The position numbers were made by a program, and so were the translations under genes. Below are positions 1 through 9,152 of a stretch of 64,000 nucleotides of DNA, piece by piece (position 1 is the stretch's first letter; each line of letters opens with the position of its first letter). The notes under the pieces were generated by a model, which worked only from the letters and a program-made list of their open reading frames with translations, made no database searches and was not told the DNA's origin. This stretch comes from an uncultured Pelagibacteraceae bacterium (GTDB lineage Bacteria > Pseudomonadota > Alphaproteobacteria > Pelagibacterales > Pelagibacteraceae), in contig CACGAM010000001.1 of NCBI GenBank assembly GCA_902571055.1, forward strand, positions 1 to 64,000, read 5' to 3'.

Positions 1-1
1 T

Positions 2-847
2 CTTAGCTATTTACGAATTGTTAATCAGCATAAAGATGACCTTGCATTTGAAAGAATTGTAAATGTTCCAAAAAGGTCAATTGGTGACACCACTTTAAAT
101 ACAATTAGTAATTACGCAAAATCAAATAAAATTTCTCTTATAGAATCGTCAAAAAAATTATTAGAGTTAAATAAAATAAAGCCCAAAACTAAAATTGGAT
201 TGTCATCAATAATTAAGCTAATAGAAAAATGGTCAAGAGACCATATAAACGGAACAAACCATGTGAAATTACTGCAAACAATTATGGATGAGTCTGGATA
301 TAGCTCAATGTTAAAAAATAAAAAAGATTTAGAAAACGAAAATAGAGTCGAAAATATCAAAGAATTAATGAATGCTATGAAGGAGTTTGACAATCTTGAT
401 AGTTTTTTAGAACATGTGTCTTTAGCAACATCTATTGATCAAGATTGGGAGGGACAGAAAGTTAATTTAATGACAATGCATGCTTCGAAAGGACTAGAGT
501 TTGATGTGGTGTTTTTACCAGGATGGGAAGAAGGCTTGTTTCCACACCAAAAATCAATTGAGGAAAAAGGAGATAAAGGTTTGGAGGAAGAAAGAAGATT
601 GGCTTACGTTGGAATTACACGGGCAAAAAAATTAGTTAACGTCTCATTCTCAATGAATAGATTTTATCAGGGCGACTGGATGGATAGTATGGCCTCTAGA
701 TTTGTTGAGGAACTTCCAGAAGAAAATATTGAAAAAAACATTCAAAACGAAAATGAAGTAGCAGATTTTGAATTTAATCAAGACGTTGAATTTGAAAGTG
801 AAATAAAGAGCCCAGGATGGTTAAGATATCAAAAAAGACTGAAATAA
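2..847 (+). CDS. uvrD: UvrD/PcrA-type ATP-dependent DNA helicase, C-terminal part (partial)
   Basis: 3'-5' superfamily 1 DNA helicase used in nucleotide excision repair, mismatch repair and replication restart. The reading frame is open from base 2, so the gene starts before the window and only about 281 residues are visible. The first visible residues read LAFERIVNVPKRSIGD, a hallmark of domain 2B of UvrD/PcrA. Further on are motif V (MHASKGLEFDVVFLPGWEEG) and motif VI (EEERRLAYVGITRAKK), which bind ATP and couple it to DNA. The Walker A part lies outside the window. The C-terminal tail after about residue 225 is acidic and poorly conserved. The stop is followed one base later by the aminopeptidase gene, so the two are probably co-transcribed. 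Family assignment is firm; UvrD versus PcrA or a close paralogue cannot be separated from this half. Confidence 0.9.
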   Translation, partial: LSYLRIVNQHKDDLAFERIVNVPKRSIGDTTLNTISNYAKSNKISLIESSKKLLELNKIKPKTKIGLSSIIKLIEKWSRDHINGTNHVKLLQTIMDESGYSSMLKNKKDLENENRVENIKELMNAMKEFDNLDSFLEHVSLATSIDQDWEGQKVNLMTMHASKGLEFDVVFLPGWEEGLFPHQKSIEEKGDKGLEEERRLAYVGITRAKKLVNVSFSMNRFYQGDWMDSMASRFVEELPEENIEKNIQNENEVADFEFNQDVEFESEIKSPGWLRYQKRLK

Positions 848-848
848 A

Positions 849-2552
849 ATGCACATCAAAGTCATAAAGAATTTAATAAATTTTTATGATATTGATGGTT
901 ATATAATTCCTAAAAATGATGAATATTTTTCAGAGTATTCTAATCCTAATAAACTGAAAGCTGTAACAGGCTTTACTGGATCAGCTGGTCTTGCAATCAT
1001 TCTAAAAAATAAGAATTATTTATTCGTAGATGGTAGATATACTCTACAAGCACAGAGGCAAAGTGGATCAAATTTTAATATTTTTGAGGTACCAAAACGC
1101 AATCCAAAATTTGTATTAAAAAACTATGCAAAATTTTTAAAACTTGGGTTTGATCCGAGTTTATTTACTAGCAATTTTTTAAGAAAAAACTTTTCTGAAT
1201 ACTGTTCTTTAATTCCAATTAAAGAAAATTTTACGAATAGATTTATTAATCAATTGAATCGAGGATCAAAAAATAGTTTTTTTGCTTTAAACGAAAAAAT
1301 AACAGGAGAAAGGTGGCAATCTAAAGTTAGTAGATTAATTAAGTATTTAAAAAAAAGAAAAATTAATAATCTATATATAAGCGCTCCCGAGAATGTTGCT
1401 TGGTTATTAAATATCAGAGGTTACGATAATCCCAATAGTCCAATTCCAAACTGTAAATTAATTTTGCAAAATACAGGAAAAATTCATTTAATTGCAGATG
1501 TAAAAAAGTTAAAGAAAATAAAAAAAATCAAAATATATAAAAAATTAAAATTTGTTAATAAAGAACATTTTTACAAGTTACTTTTAAAATTAGAGGGAGC
1601 AAAATTTCAAATAGATGAATCGACCTGCTCTGTTTTAGAGGAAAATTTAATTAAAAATAATTTTAAAGTTACAAAGACACTGGATCCTATATACAAACTA
1701 AAATCTATAAAAAATTCAGTTGAGATAATTAATACAAAAAATATTCATATTGATGATGGAGTTGCAGTTACCAAATTTTTATATTGGATTAAATATAAAA
1801 ATAAAAAAAAAATATCTGAGATAGGAGCAGAAAAAAAGTTGGAGAAATTTAGACAAAAAAGTAGTAAATATTTATATCCAAGCTTTGAAACAATATCGGC
1901 AAGCGGCTCTAATGGATCAATTATACATTATAAGGCTACAAAAAATTCTAATAAAATTTTAAATTTCAAAGATTTATATTTATGCGACTCAGGTGGGCAA
2001 TATAAGTATGGCACAACGGACATTACAAGAACAATTTGTTTTAGTAATCAAAGTCGCAAAATAAAAGAAAACTTTACTAGAGTTTTAAAAGGACATATTG
2101 CAGTTGCAAAAGCAAATTTAAATAAATTCAACAAAGGAAATGCGATTGATAAATTAGCTAGATACTCATTAAAAATAAAAAAATTAGATTATTCACATGG
2201 AACTGGTCATGGCGTAGGTTACTTCTTAAATGTTCACGAAGGTCCTCAAGCCATATCTAAGTTTAATACAGTAAAGTTGGAAGATGGAATGATTTTAAGT
2301 AATGAACCTGGCTATTATAAAAAAAATAAATATGGAATAAGAATTGAAAATCTTATTTATGTTAGAAAAAATAATAAAAAATTACAGTTTGAAAATTTAA
2401 CACTGGCACCTATAGATAAGGATTTGATAGATTTTAAGTTACTCTCTATTGAAGAGAAACAATATTTACACGAATATCATAAAAAAGTTTATTTGAAATT
2501 AAAAAATTATCTTAATTTTGAAGAAAAAATCTGGTTAAAAAATTTATTTTAA
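849..2552 (+). CDS. pepP: Xaa-Pro aminopeptidase (peptidase family M24B)
   Basis: Cytoplasmic metallopeptidase that removes an N-terminal residue preceding proline. At 567 residues it has the long three-domain layout (two creatinase-type N-terminal domains, then the pita-bread M24 domain and a short C-terminal cap). Dinuclear metal ligands are visible in order: two Asp in CDSGGQYKYGTTDITRT, His in SHGTGHGVGYFLNVHEGP, Glu in LSNEPGYY and Glu in GIRIENL. The start ATG lies one base after the helicase stop. The 3' end overlaps the convergent ligA by 9 bases. The symbol follows the usual alphaproteobacterial label; eukaryotic XPNPEP1-like enzymes share this long form. Confidence 0.9.
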   Translation: MHIKVIKNLINFYDIDGYIIPKNDEYFSEYSNPNKLKAVTGFTGSAGLAIILKNKNYLFVDGRYTLQAQRQSGSNFNIFEVPKRNPKFVLKNYAKFLKLGFDPSLFTSNFLRKNFSEYCSLIPIKENFTNRFINQLNRGSKNSFFALNEKITGERWQSKVSRLIKYLKKRKINNLYISAPENVAWLLNIRGYDNPNSPIPNCKLILQNTGKIHLIADVKKLKKIKKIKIYKKLKFVNKEHFYKLLLKLEGAKFQIDESTCSVLEENLIKNNFKVTKTLDPIYKLKSIKNSVEIINTKNIHIDDGVAVTKFLYWIKYKNKKKISEIGAEKKLEKFRQKSSKYLYPSFETISASGSNGSIIHYKATKNSNKILNFKDLYLCDSGGQYKYGTTDITRTICFSNQSRKIKENFTRVLKGHIAVAKANLNKFNKGNAIDKLARYSLKIKKLDYSHGTGHGVGYFLNVHEGPQAISKFNTVKLEDGMILSNEPGYYKKNKYGIRIENLIYVRKNNKKLQFENLTLAPIDKDLIDFKLLSIEEKQYLHEYHKKVYLKLKNYLNFEEKIWLKNLF

Positions 2553-4562
2553 CATCTTATTAAACTCATTTTGATCTAACACTTTTATTTTTAATTCTTT
2601 TGCTTTAATAAGTTTATTTTTGGTGGGATTATCTCCTGTTATTAAATAGTCTAATTTACTATTTACTGAACTTAAAATTTTGCCTGCATTCTGCTCAATA
2701 ATTGATTTAATCTCAGCTCTGCTTATACCCTCTAACTTTCCTGTTATTAAAAATGATTTATTTTTAAGTTTACCATTGTTGTTTTTTAATAAATTTTTGA
2801 TTTTCATAACTTTTGCTAGTTTACTTATGATCTCTAAATTAATTTTATTTGAAAAAAAACTTCTCAAAGATTTTATTTGTGTATCCCCTATTCCGTCTGT
2901 ATTTAAAAGAATATCAAAATCATATGTGCTATCTATTTTTAATAAGTTGTCTATATTTTTAATTGTATTTGAGATTAATTTTGCAGACTCTTGTCCAATA
3001 TGTCTAATACCTAAAGAATAAATTAATTTATCGATTGTTGTATTTTTAGATTTTTCAATTGAAAATTTTAAATTGGATACAGAAAGATCCCCCCATCCTT
3101 CCAAATTTTTTATTTTATCGTAGTCTAGATTGTAAATATCGAAAGGTGTTCTAATCATCTTTAAATCCCAAAAATTTTCAACTACTTTTTTTCCTAAACC
3201 ATCAATATTTAATCCATCCTTAGATATAAAATGTTTAATTTTTTCGACTGATATTTTATCACATTCGTAACCTTCTGCTGGACATCTTTTAACTGCATCG
3301 AACTTCTTTGTCAGAGTATTAAATTCTTTAACAATTTTTCTTCCACAAGATGGACATTGATTTGGAAATATATATTTTTTGGAATTTTTTGGTCTTAAAT
3401 TTTTATCAACAGAAATCACATGTGGGATTACATCTCCTGCTCTTTCGATTTTAACAGTGTCCCCAACCCTTATATCTTTTCTGTTTATTTCATCCTCGTT
3501 ATGCAAAGAAGCGTTTGAGACAACCACTCCTCCAATATTAACAGGCTTTACTTTTGCAACAGGTGTAAGTGCACCAGTTCTGCCGACTTGAATTTCGATT
3601 TTTTCAATTATTGTGGTCGAACTTTTTGCTGAAAATTTATGCGCTATAGCCCATCTTGGAGCATTAGCAACATTTCCAAGTCTAGACTGTAGTTTTAGAT
3701 CATTGACTTTATAAACTAATCCATCCGTATCATACTCTATATCAAAGCGTTTTTTTTCAAAATTTTCATGATTTTTAACAAGCTCTTTGACTCCAGTAAT
3801 TACTTTATTAAATTGACTTGTTTTAAATCCCCACTTTGACAGTGAAAAAATAAAATCTGACTGTTTTTTAAAAAAATTACTATCAAAGTATCCAAAGCTA
3901 TAAGCAATAAATCTAAGTGGAATTTTTTTTGTTTGACCTGGATCCTTTTGTCTTAAAGATCCAGAAGCAGCATTTCTCGCATTAGCAAATTTATCTTTTA
4001 ATTTTTCAAAGTCTTCATTTGTTATAAATACTTCGCCTCTTATATCTATGTCATCAGGAAAATCCTTATACTTTATTTTCTGAGGTATATCGTTGATAGT
4101 TTTAAGATTTTCAGTTATCAGCTCTCCTATTTCTCCATCACCTCTGGACAAACCGGATAATAATTTTCCATTTTTGTAGCTTAATGATGCAGATATACCA
4201 TCTATTTTGGGCTCAACACTGTATTCGAATGACTTATTTTTATCTAAGTTTAAATAATTGCATATTTTTTTCTCAAAGTTAATTAAATCCTCTTCATCAA
4301 ATGCATTTGACAAAGATAACATTTTTTCTCTGTGTGCAGACTTTTTAAAATTTCTGGATGGTTTAAAACCTACGGTTTTTGATGGAGAATTGCTGTCATT
4401 TAAAAAATCATACTGTTTTTCTAATTTTAAAATTTCTTGTTTTAAATTATCATAATTTTTATCAGAAATTTTTGGATTACTTTTATCATAATATAAAAGA
4501 TTATGTTTTTGTAATAACTTAATTTTTTTTTGATATAGACCCTTGATTTTCTTTTCACTCAT
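2544..4562 (-). CDS. ligA: NAD-dependent DNA ligase LigA
   Basis: Seals nicks in DNA during replication and repair, using NAD+ to form a ligase-AMP intermediate. 672 residues, the normal length. Domains in order: Ia (residues 1-70), adenylation domain with the active-site lysine in KIDG (Lys119), OB fold, a four-cysteine zinc finger (CPSCGRK, then two Cys around KRCPAEGYEC), helix-hairpin-helix repeats, and a C-terminal BRCT domain (KSFLITGKLEGISRAEI onward). The gene is the last of the long minus-strand run and follows bamD by 3 bases. Its 3' end overlaps pepP. No missing key residue seen. Confidence 0.96.
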   Translation of the reverse strand: MSEKKIKGLYQKKIKLLQKHNLLYYDKSNPKISDKNYDNLKQEILKLEKQYDFLNDSNSPSKTVGFKPSRNFKKSAHREKMLSLSNAFDEEDLINFEKKICNYLNLDKNKSFEYSVEPKIDGISASLSYKNGKLLSGLSRGDGEIGELITENLKTINDIPQKIKYKDFPDDIDIRGEVFITNEDFEKLKDKFANARNAASGSLRQKDPGQTKKIPLRFIAYSFGYFDSNFFKKQSDFIFSLSKWGFKTSQFNKVITGVKELVKNHENFEKKRFDIEYDTDGLVYKVNDLKLQSRLGNVANAPRWAIAHKFSAKSSTTIIEKIEIQVGRTGALTPVAKVKPVNIGGVVVSNASLHNEDEINRKDIRVGDTVKIERAGDVIPHVISVDKNLRPKNSKKYIFPNQCPSCGRKIVKEFNTLTKKFDAVKRCPAEGYECDKISVEKIKHFISKDGLNIDGLGKKVVENFWDLKMIRTPFDIYNLDYDKIKNLEGWGDLSVSNLKFSIEKSKNTTIDKLIYSLGIRHIGQESAKLISNTIKNIDNLLKIDSTYDFDILLNTDGIGDTQIKSLRSFFSNKINLEIISKLAKVMKIKNLLKNNNGKLKNKSFLITGKLEGISRAEIKSIIEQNAGKILSSVNSKLDYLITGDNPTKNKLIKAKELKIKVLDQNEFNKMLK

Positions 4563-4565
4563 ACT

Positions 4566-5402
4566 TTAATTAATAAGCGATCTTAGTCTTTGAATTATTG
4601 TTTTTTTATTCTTAGCAGTTTTAATTTTTGGTTTTTCATAATTTTTATTAAAAATTTTATATGATTTTTCGTACCACTCGCCAGATTGATAATTATAACC
4701 TAATAAATTAGCGTATTTTTTTGACTCTTCTATTAATCCAACCTTGTAATGTATCTCAACAAGTCTGTGTATGGCCTCCTCTACATAAATAGTGTCATCA
4801 TAATTTTCTAATATTGTTTTGTACCTATTAATTGCAGGTATCCATTTTTCTTTTTCTATATAGTATCTCCCTAGGTACATTTCTTTAGCAGCCAAGATTT
4901 CTTTAATTAAATCTAATTTAAACTCTGCATCAGCAGCATATTCACTACTCGGGTATTCATTAATAATAATTTGAAAATATTTTTTTGAATTTATAATCGG
5001 TTCAAGATCTTTCTTTTCATCAACAATTTGTTCGTAGTATGCTAGACCAAGTAGATAGTAAGCATAATTTTGTCTATTATGTTCAGGGTAAATTTTTAAA
5101 AATCGTTCTAATTCAAATATTGTATCAAAATATCTTTCATAAACATAATATGAGTAGGCCGTCATCAAAGCTGATCGAGGTGCCCAAATCGATTGAGGAT
5201 ATAAAATTTCGGCTTCACCAAATTTTTTAACTGCTAACATATAATCTTTATTATCTAAAGCTGTTAAACCTTCATTGTAAGCTTTTATCATTTGGCTATC
5301 TATGTTCGTATCCTCTAAAGGCTTGACTTCAACTTTTTTTTGCCCGCACCCTGAGATTATTAGATATGTAAAAAAGATAAAAAAAATGAAAATTTTTTTC
5401 AT
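4566..5402 (-). CDS. bamD: Outer membrane protein assembly factor BamD (lipoprotein)
   Basis: Essential lipoprotein of the BAM complex that works with BamA to insert beta-barrel proteins into the outer membrane. 278 residues. The N-terminus is a lipoprotein signal ending in the lipobox ISGC, with Cys19 the predicted lipidated residue. The body is built of TPR-like helical hairpins (for example MIKAYNEGLTALDNKDYMLA and YPQSIWAPRSALMTAYSYY). It sits 36 bases after lpxC and 3 bases before ligA, as in many alphaproteobacteria where comL/bamD follows lpxC. The C-terminal 30 residues are basic and look disordered. Confidence 0.92.
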   Translation of the reverse strand: MKKIFIFFIFFTYLIISGCGQKKVEVKPLEDTNIDSQMIKAYNEGLTALDNKDYMLAVKKFGEAEILYPQSIWAPRSALMTAYSYYVYERYFDTIFELERFLKIYPEHNRQNYAYYLLGLAYYEQIVDEKKDLEPIINSKKYFQIIINEYPSSEYAADAEFKLDLIKEILAAKEMYLGRYYIEKEKWIPAINRYKTILENYDDTIYVEEAIHRLVEIHYKVGLIEESKKYANLLGYNYQSGEWYEKSYKIFNKNYEKPKIKTAKNKKTIIQRLRSLIN

Positions 5403-5438
5403 AAAATAATATTTGGGAATTTATATAAAAATACTAGA

Positions 5439-6362
5439 TTAAGCTATAGATTTTAATTGATATTTTTCAATTAATGAATGAGGTAAATTTTTACCTTTTA
5501 GTTCAAACACCGAATAATTTTTCTTATCACTGAATAATTTTACCAATAGCTGATGAGTTAAGCTATGACCACCTTGAGAACAAGTTATAGATCCTACAAT
5601 TTTGTAACCTGAGAGATATATATCACCTATACAATCCAGAATTTTATGATTAACAAATTCTTTATTATTTCTTAATCCCTCTTTATTTAATAATTTAAAT
5701 TTATCTACAACTAACGCATTATCTAAACTTCCACCTTTAGCTAGACCAAGTCTTTTTAAATTATCAATATCTTCGTATTTACAAAATGTTCTTGAGTTAT
5801 AGATATCTTCTAAATTATCGTTATATACACTGATCTTATTTCTTTGAATTCCTATCATTGTATTTGGATATTTAATCTCAAAATCTATATCTAGATTAAT
5901 ATTTGATACATCAACCTTAATAAACTTATCACTATTTTTAATTTCGACTGTTTTGTTAATTTTAATAACTTTTATTGGTGAGTTAGAATTTTTTATACCA
6001 GCTTTTTTAATGATACTTATCCAGTCTTTGGAAGAACCGTCTAGAATTGGTACTTCCTGACTATTCAATTCAATTAAAACATTATCTATTCCTAAAATAT
6101 ATAAAGCAGCCATTAAATGCTCAATAGTAGAAACTTTCACTCCAGCATGATTGGTTATAGTTGTGCACAGATTTGTATCGCAAACATTATTATATAAAGG
6201 AGAAACTATTTTTTCGTCATTTACTATGTCAACTCTCTTAAAATTTATTCCCTCATTTGGATTGGCAGGTAAAATATTTAAATTTACGTTTTTGCCTGAG
6301 TGTAAACCGATGCCTGAAACACTTATTTTTGAATTAACTGTTTTTTGATTTAAGATGGACAT
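5439..6362 (-). CDS. lpxC: UDP-3-O-acyl-N-acetylglucosamine deacetylase LpxC
   Basis: Zinc deacetylase for the first committed step of lipid A synthesis. 307 residues, normal length. Zinc and catalytic motifs are present: TIEHLMAAL (zinc His plus catalytic Glu region), HKILDCIGD (second zinc His and zinc Asp) and GGHSLTHQLL (catalytic His). The N-terminus shows the LHSG element (SGIGLHSGKNV). The gene lies downstream of ftsA with a 61-base gap, the largest break inside the minus-strand run, so it may have its own promoter. It closes the dcw cluster as in many proteobacteria, although ftsZ, its usual upstream neighbour, is missing here. Confidence 0.96.
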   Translation of the reverse strand: MSILNQKTVNSKISVSGIGLHSGKNVNLNILPANPNEGINFKRVDIVNDEKIVSPLYNNVCDTNLCTTITNHAGVKVSTIEHLMAALYILGIDNVLIELNSQEVPILDGSSKDWISIIKKAGIKNSNSPIKVIKINKTVEIKNSDKFIKVDVSNINLDIDFEIKYPNTMIGIQRNKISVYNDNLEDIYNSRTFCKYEDIDNLKRLGLAKGGSLDNALVVDKFKLLNKEGLRNNKEFVNHKILDCIGDIYLSGYKIVGSITCSQGGHSLTHQLLVKLFSDKKNYSVFELKGKNLPHSLIEKYQLKSIA

Positions 6363-6423
6363 AATGAACTATACAAATCTCAATTAAAATTAAAAAAACA
6401 AGAAATGTTACAGTAAAATACAA

Positions 6424-7569
6424 TTATCTACTGAAATAATAGAAAAGTTTTTCAAAAAAACCCTGTTTTTTATAAGTTTTTGGTACTATTAAGATCTCGT
6501 CTGATTTTTCAGAAGTATGAAACAAATAACCTGCTTCGCATATGGAATCAGTGTTTTCCTCAAAAAAGGTCATATCATTAAAAAATTTATATTCATCTTT
6601 AAGATATATCGAATTCTTATCTAAAATTTTTGAACCATCACCAGTAAAAATTAATATCGAACTAGAGTTTTTTAAATAATTTAAATTGTTAAAGTTTTTA
6701 AAACTTAGGTCAATTATTTCTTCAACTCTGGCATGAATTATTGCTAACAGAACATTTTTTGTTTGTTCATTATTGATAAATGTAGAGTTGGACTGTTTAA
6801 GAGATTTTTTGATATTTTCAGATTTTTTAAAATCATATTTTAAAATCTTAGAAATATCACTTGTTATATGTGCACTTCCTATGGAAATATTGTTTAAAAA
6901 ATTTAATTTATTTTCATCATAAACAACTAGTGTTGTTTTAAATTCACCAATATCTAGAAATACTTTAAATTTAAAATCGTCTATATCTTTGTTGTAATTA
7001 TGTGTCTTTATATAACTTGAACAATGAAACTGATTTATCATTATATGATAATTTTTAAATATATTTCTTAAATCTGAAATTATATCTTTTGGAGCTAAAA
7101 TAAATTTTATATCTAATATAATTTCGTTATAAATCTTATCGTCCTCTATATATTCATCATAATTTACTCCATCTAAATTAATTTTATTTAATAACAAGTG
7201 TAATATTTTGAAATTTGAGTAATTATTGTTAATTAATGTCCTTGCTTCAATTAAAAATTTAGTTATTTGATCGTTATGAATATTAATTTTTTCAATTTTT
7301 TTTTTTAAACAAATATCTAATGAAAATATTTTAGAATGGTCAAACATAACATTAATATTTTTTAAATGTCTATTTGTCTCTTTTTCGGCACTAAGTATTA
7401 AATTATTAATATTTTGATTTTCAGTTATTTTATAATTTAAATTAATTTTCTCGTGGCTGATATTTTCATTTATTAAAAATTTATTAAAAGGAGTATAATT
7501 TTCAAAAATACCTAATCTTAAGTTAGATGATCCATAATCAATTATAGAAAAGATATCCTTATCACTCAT
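6424..7569 (-). CDS. ftsA: Cell division protein FtsA (divergent)
   Basis: Actin-like protein that tethers FtsZ filaments to the membrane and recruits later divisome proteins. 381 residues, slightly short. Called from position (directly after ftsQ, 8-base overlap), an N-terminal phosphate-1-like segment FSIIDYGSSNLRLGIFE, an adenosine-type motif and a C-terminal amphipathic helix (QGFFEKLFYYFSR) suited to membrane binding. Sequence is unusually divergent: the usual second phosphate loop (DIGGGTT type) reads DIGEFKTT at residues 206-213, and the adenosine motif reads TGDG at 309-312. ATP binding may therefore be weak or altered. FtsZ does not follow it here. Confidence 0.85.
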   Translation of the reverse strand: MSDKDIFSIIDYGSSNLRLGIFENYTPFNKFLINENISHEKINLNYKITENQNINNLILSAEKETNRHLKNINVMFDHSKIFSLDICLKKKIEKINIHNDQITKFLIEARTLINNNYSNFKILHLLLNKINLDGVNYDEYIEDDKIYNEIILDIKFILAPKDIISDLRNIFKNYHIMINQFHCSSYIKTHNYNKDIDDFKFKVFLDIGEFKTTLVVYDENKLNFLNNISIGSAHITSDISKILKYDFKKSENIKKSLKQSNSTFINNEQTKNVLLAIIHARVEEIIDLSFKNFNNLNYLKNSSSILIFTGDGSKILDKNSIYLKDEYKFFNDMTFFEENTDSICEAGYLFHTSEKSDEILIVPKTYKKQGFFEKLFYYFSR

Positions 7570-8254
7570 TTCTTATGATTACTTGATTTGCAACCCTTAA
7601 ATCAATTATAATATTCCCTGTGATTTTCTCTTTTTCAATAAATTTTTTTGCGATATTAATTGAGTTATTCAATTTTTTTATAGGCAGTTTAATTAAAAGG
7701 TTGTTTTTAAATTTTATATCCCATCTTCCACTATTATAATAATATAAGTCAGTTATCTCACTTAATATAAAATTATTATTTTCTAGTAACAAAAAAACTC
7801 TTAATAATTCCTCTGTTTTAAAATTTCCAAATACTCTTGGAATTTTTTTTTTATTTTCATAATAATTTTCCCCAATAATTTTTCCATTAGAACCTATATA
7901 TTGAATTTTGTTATTATCGAACGTTTTTGCTATTAGTTCTGTTTCTTTAATATTTAATATTATCTGAGAAGGATATTTTTTAAAAATTGTATAACCTTCA
8001 ATGAATGGAAATTCATTAATATCGTTTTGTATAAATTCTTTATTCAATAAGAGTAAATTACTCTTTAAATACTTTTCTAATTTAGAATTTACATCAAGTG
8101 TTAATTTTTTATTAAGTCCATTAATTTTTATATTCTCAATTAAAAAAAAATTTTTTTTTAATTCATGAATATTTATGTTGTTAAAAGTAGATAAAAATGA
8201 GATTAAGAATATGTAAAAAATAATTTTAATTTTTTTATCTATTGATCGATGCAT
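7562..8254 (-). CDS. ftsQ: Cell division protein FtsQ
   Basis: Bitopic inner-membrane protein linking early and late divisome assembly through FtsB and FtsL. 230 residues, short for the family. One transmembrane helix (about residues 9-25) follows a short basic cytoplasmic tail, then a POTRA domain (FFLIENIKINGLNKKL to about IKETELIAKTF) and the FtsQ beta domain. The start overlaps ddl by 20 bases and the end overlaps ftsA by 8, the canonical ddl-ftsQ-ftsA order. The cytoplasmic tail is only about 8 residues, much shorter than in larger alphaproteobacteria. Assignment rests on topology and gene order as much as on sequence. Confidence 0.85.
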   Translation of the reverse strand: MHRSIDKKIKIIFYIFLISFLSTFNNINIHELKKNFFLIENIKINGLNKKLTLDVNSKLEKYLKSNLLLLNKEFIQNDINEFPFIEGYTIFKKYPSQIILNIKETELIAKTFDNNKIQYIGSNGKIIGENYYENKKKIPRVFGNFKTEELLRVFLLLENNNFILSEITDLYYYNSGRWDIKFKNNLLIKLPIKKLNNSINIAKKFIEKEKITGNIIIDLRVANQVIIRNE

Positions 8255-9152
8255 CTTTTATAAGAAAATCAATAAGTTTAAAGAAAGTAATGTTTTTAAA
8301 TCTTGCTATTTCAGGCACTAATGACAGAGAAGTCATTCCCGGTTGTGTATTCAACTCTAAAAGATAAAATTTACTATTATAGAACCTAAAGTCAGATCTT
8401 GAAACACCTCTGCACTTTAATACTTTATGAGCCTTCAAAGCTATATCATTTACTTTATTATAGTTTACTTGAGACAAAGGTGCTGGCATCAAATGTTTTG
8501 TTTTCGCATTTTTTTGATATTTTGCTTTGTAATCGTAAAATTTTCTACTTGGTATCAACTCAATTGCACCCAACTTTTTTTTTCCAAGCACTGCTGCCTG
8601 TATCTCTCTTCCTGGGATGTACTTTTCAACTAAAATCTCATTGTAGTCTTTAAGTTTATACAGGTTTTTAATAAAATTTTTATTACTACATATATACACT
8701 CCAACACTAGAACCTTCATTTAAAGGTTTAATAACAACGGGGAATTTAAATGAATTATTAATTTTTTTAATAATTTTTTTTTGTATTCGTTTGTGAATAC
8801 TTGTAACTTTAAAGCTGGGTGGTATTAGGATTTTATTTTTTTTGAAAATTTTTTTAGAAACCTCTTTATCTATAGCTAATGATGATGAATATACTCCTGA
8901 GTGCGTATATTTAATTTTTTCACTTTCGAGAATAGTCTGCACATACCCATCTTCACCGTATGTACCATGTAATGCATTAAAAACTATATCTGGTTTTTCT
9001 TTTCTTAATTCATTTATGAGACCTTTAGATGGATCTAATAACTTTACATTATATTTATTTTTAATAGATTTATAAACCTCTTTACCAGTTTTTATGCTAA
9101 TCTCTCTTTCTTTTGAATATCCTCCAGCAAGTATTAAAACTTTTTTTTTCAT
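8235..9152 (-). CDS. ddl: D-alanine--D-alanine ligase
   Basis: ATP-grasp ligase that makes D-Ala-D-Ala for the peptidoglycan pentapeptide. 305 residues. Visible motifs: LAGGYSKEREISIKTG at the N-terminus (GGxSxEREVSL class), NALHGTYGEDGYVQ, the ATP-grasp loop LNEGSSVGVYI, SRSDFRF and the metal-binding LELNTQPGMTSLSL. Directly follows murB with no gap (one base apart) and overlaps ftsQ. All catalytic elements appear intact. Confidence 0.96.
   Translation of the reverse strand: MKKKVLILAGGYSKEREISIKTGKEVYKSIKNKYNVKLLDPSKGLINELRKEKPDIVFNALHGTYGEDGYVQTILESEKIKYTHSGVYSSSLAIDKEVSKKIFKKNKILIPPSFKVTSIHKRIQKKIIKKINNSFKFPVVIKPLNEGSSVGVYICSNKNFIKNLYKLKDYNEILVEKYIPGREIQAAVLGKKKLGAIELIPSRKFYDYKAKYQKNAKTKHLMPAPLSQVNYNKVNDIALKAHKVLKCRGVSRSDFRFYNSKFYLLELNTQPGMTSLSLVPEIARFKNITFFKLIDFLIKDASINR

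Noticed and set aside
8399..8653. Antisense frame of 84 codons inside ddl
   Set aside because: It lies wholly within the well-supported ddl gene on the opposite strand and has no recognisable features.
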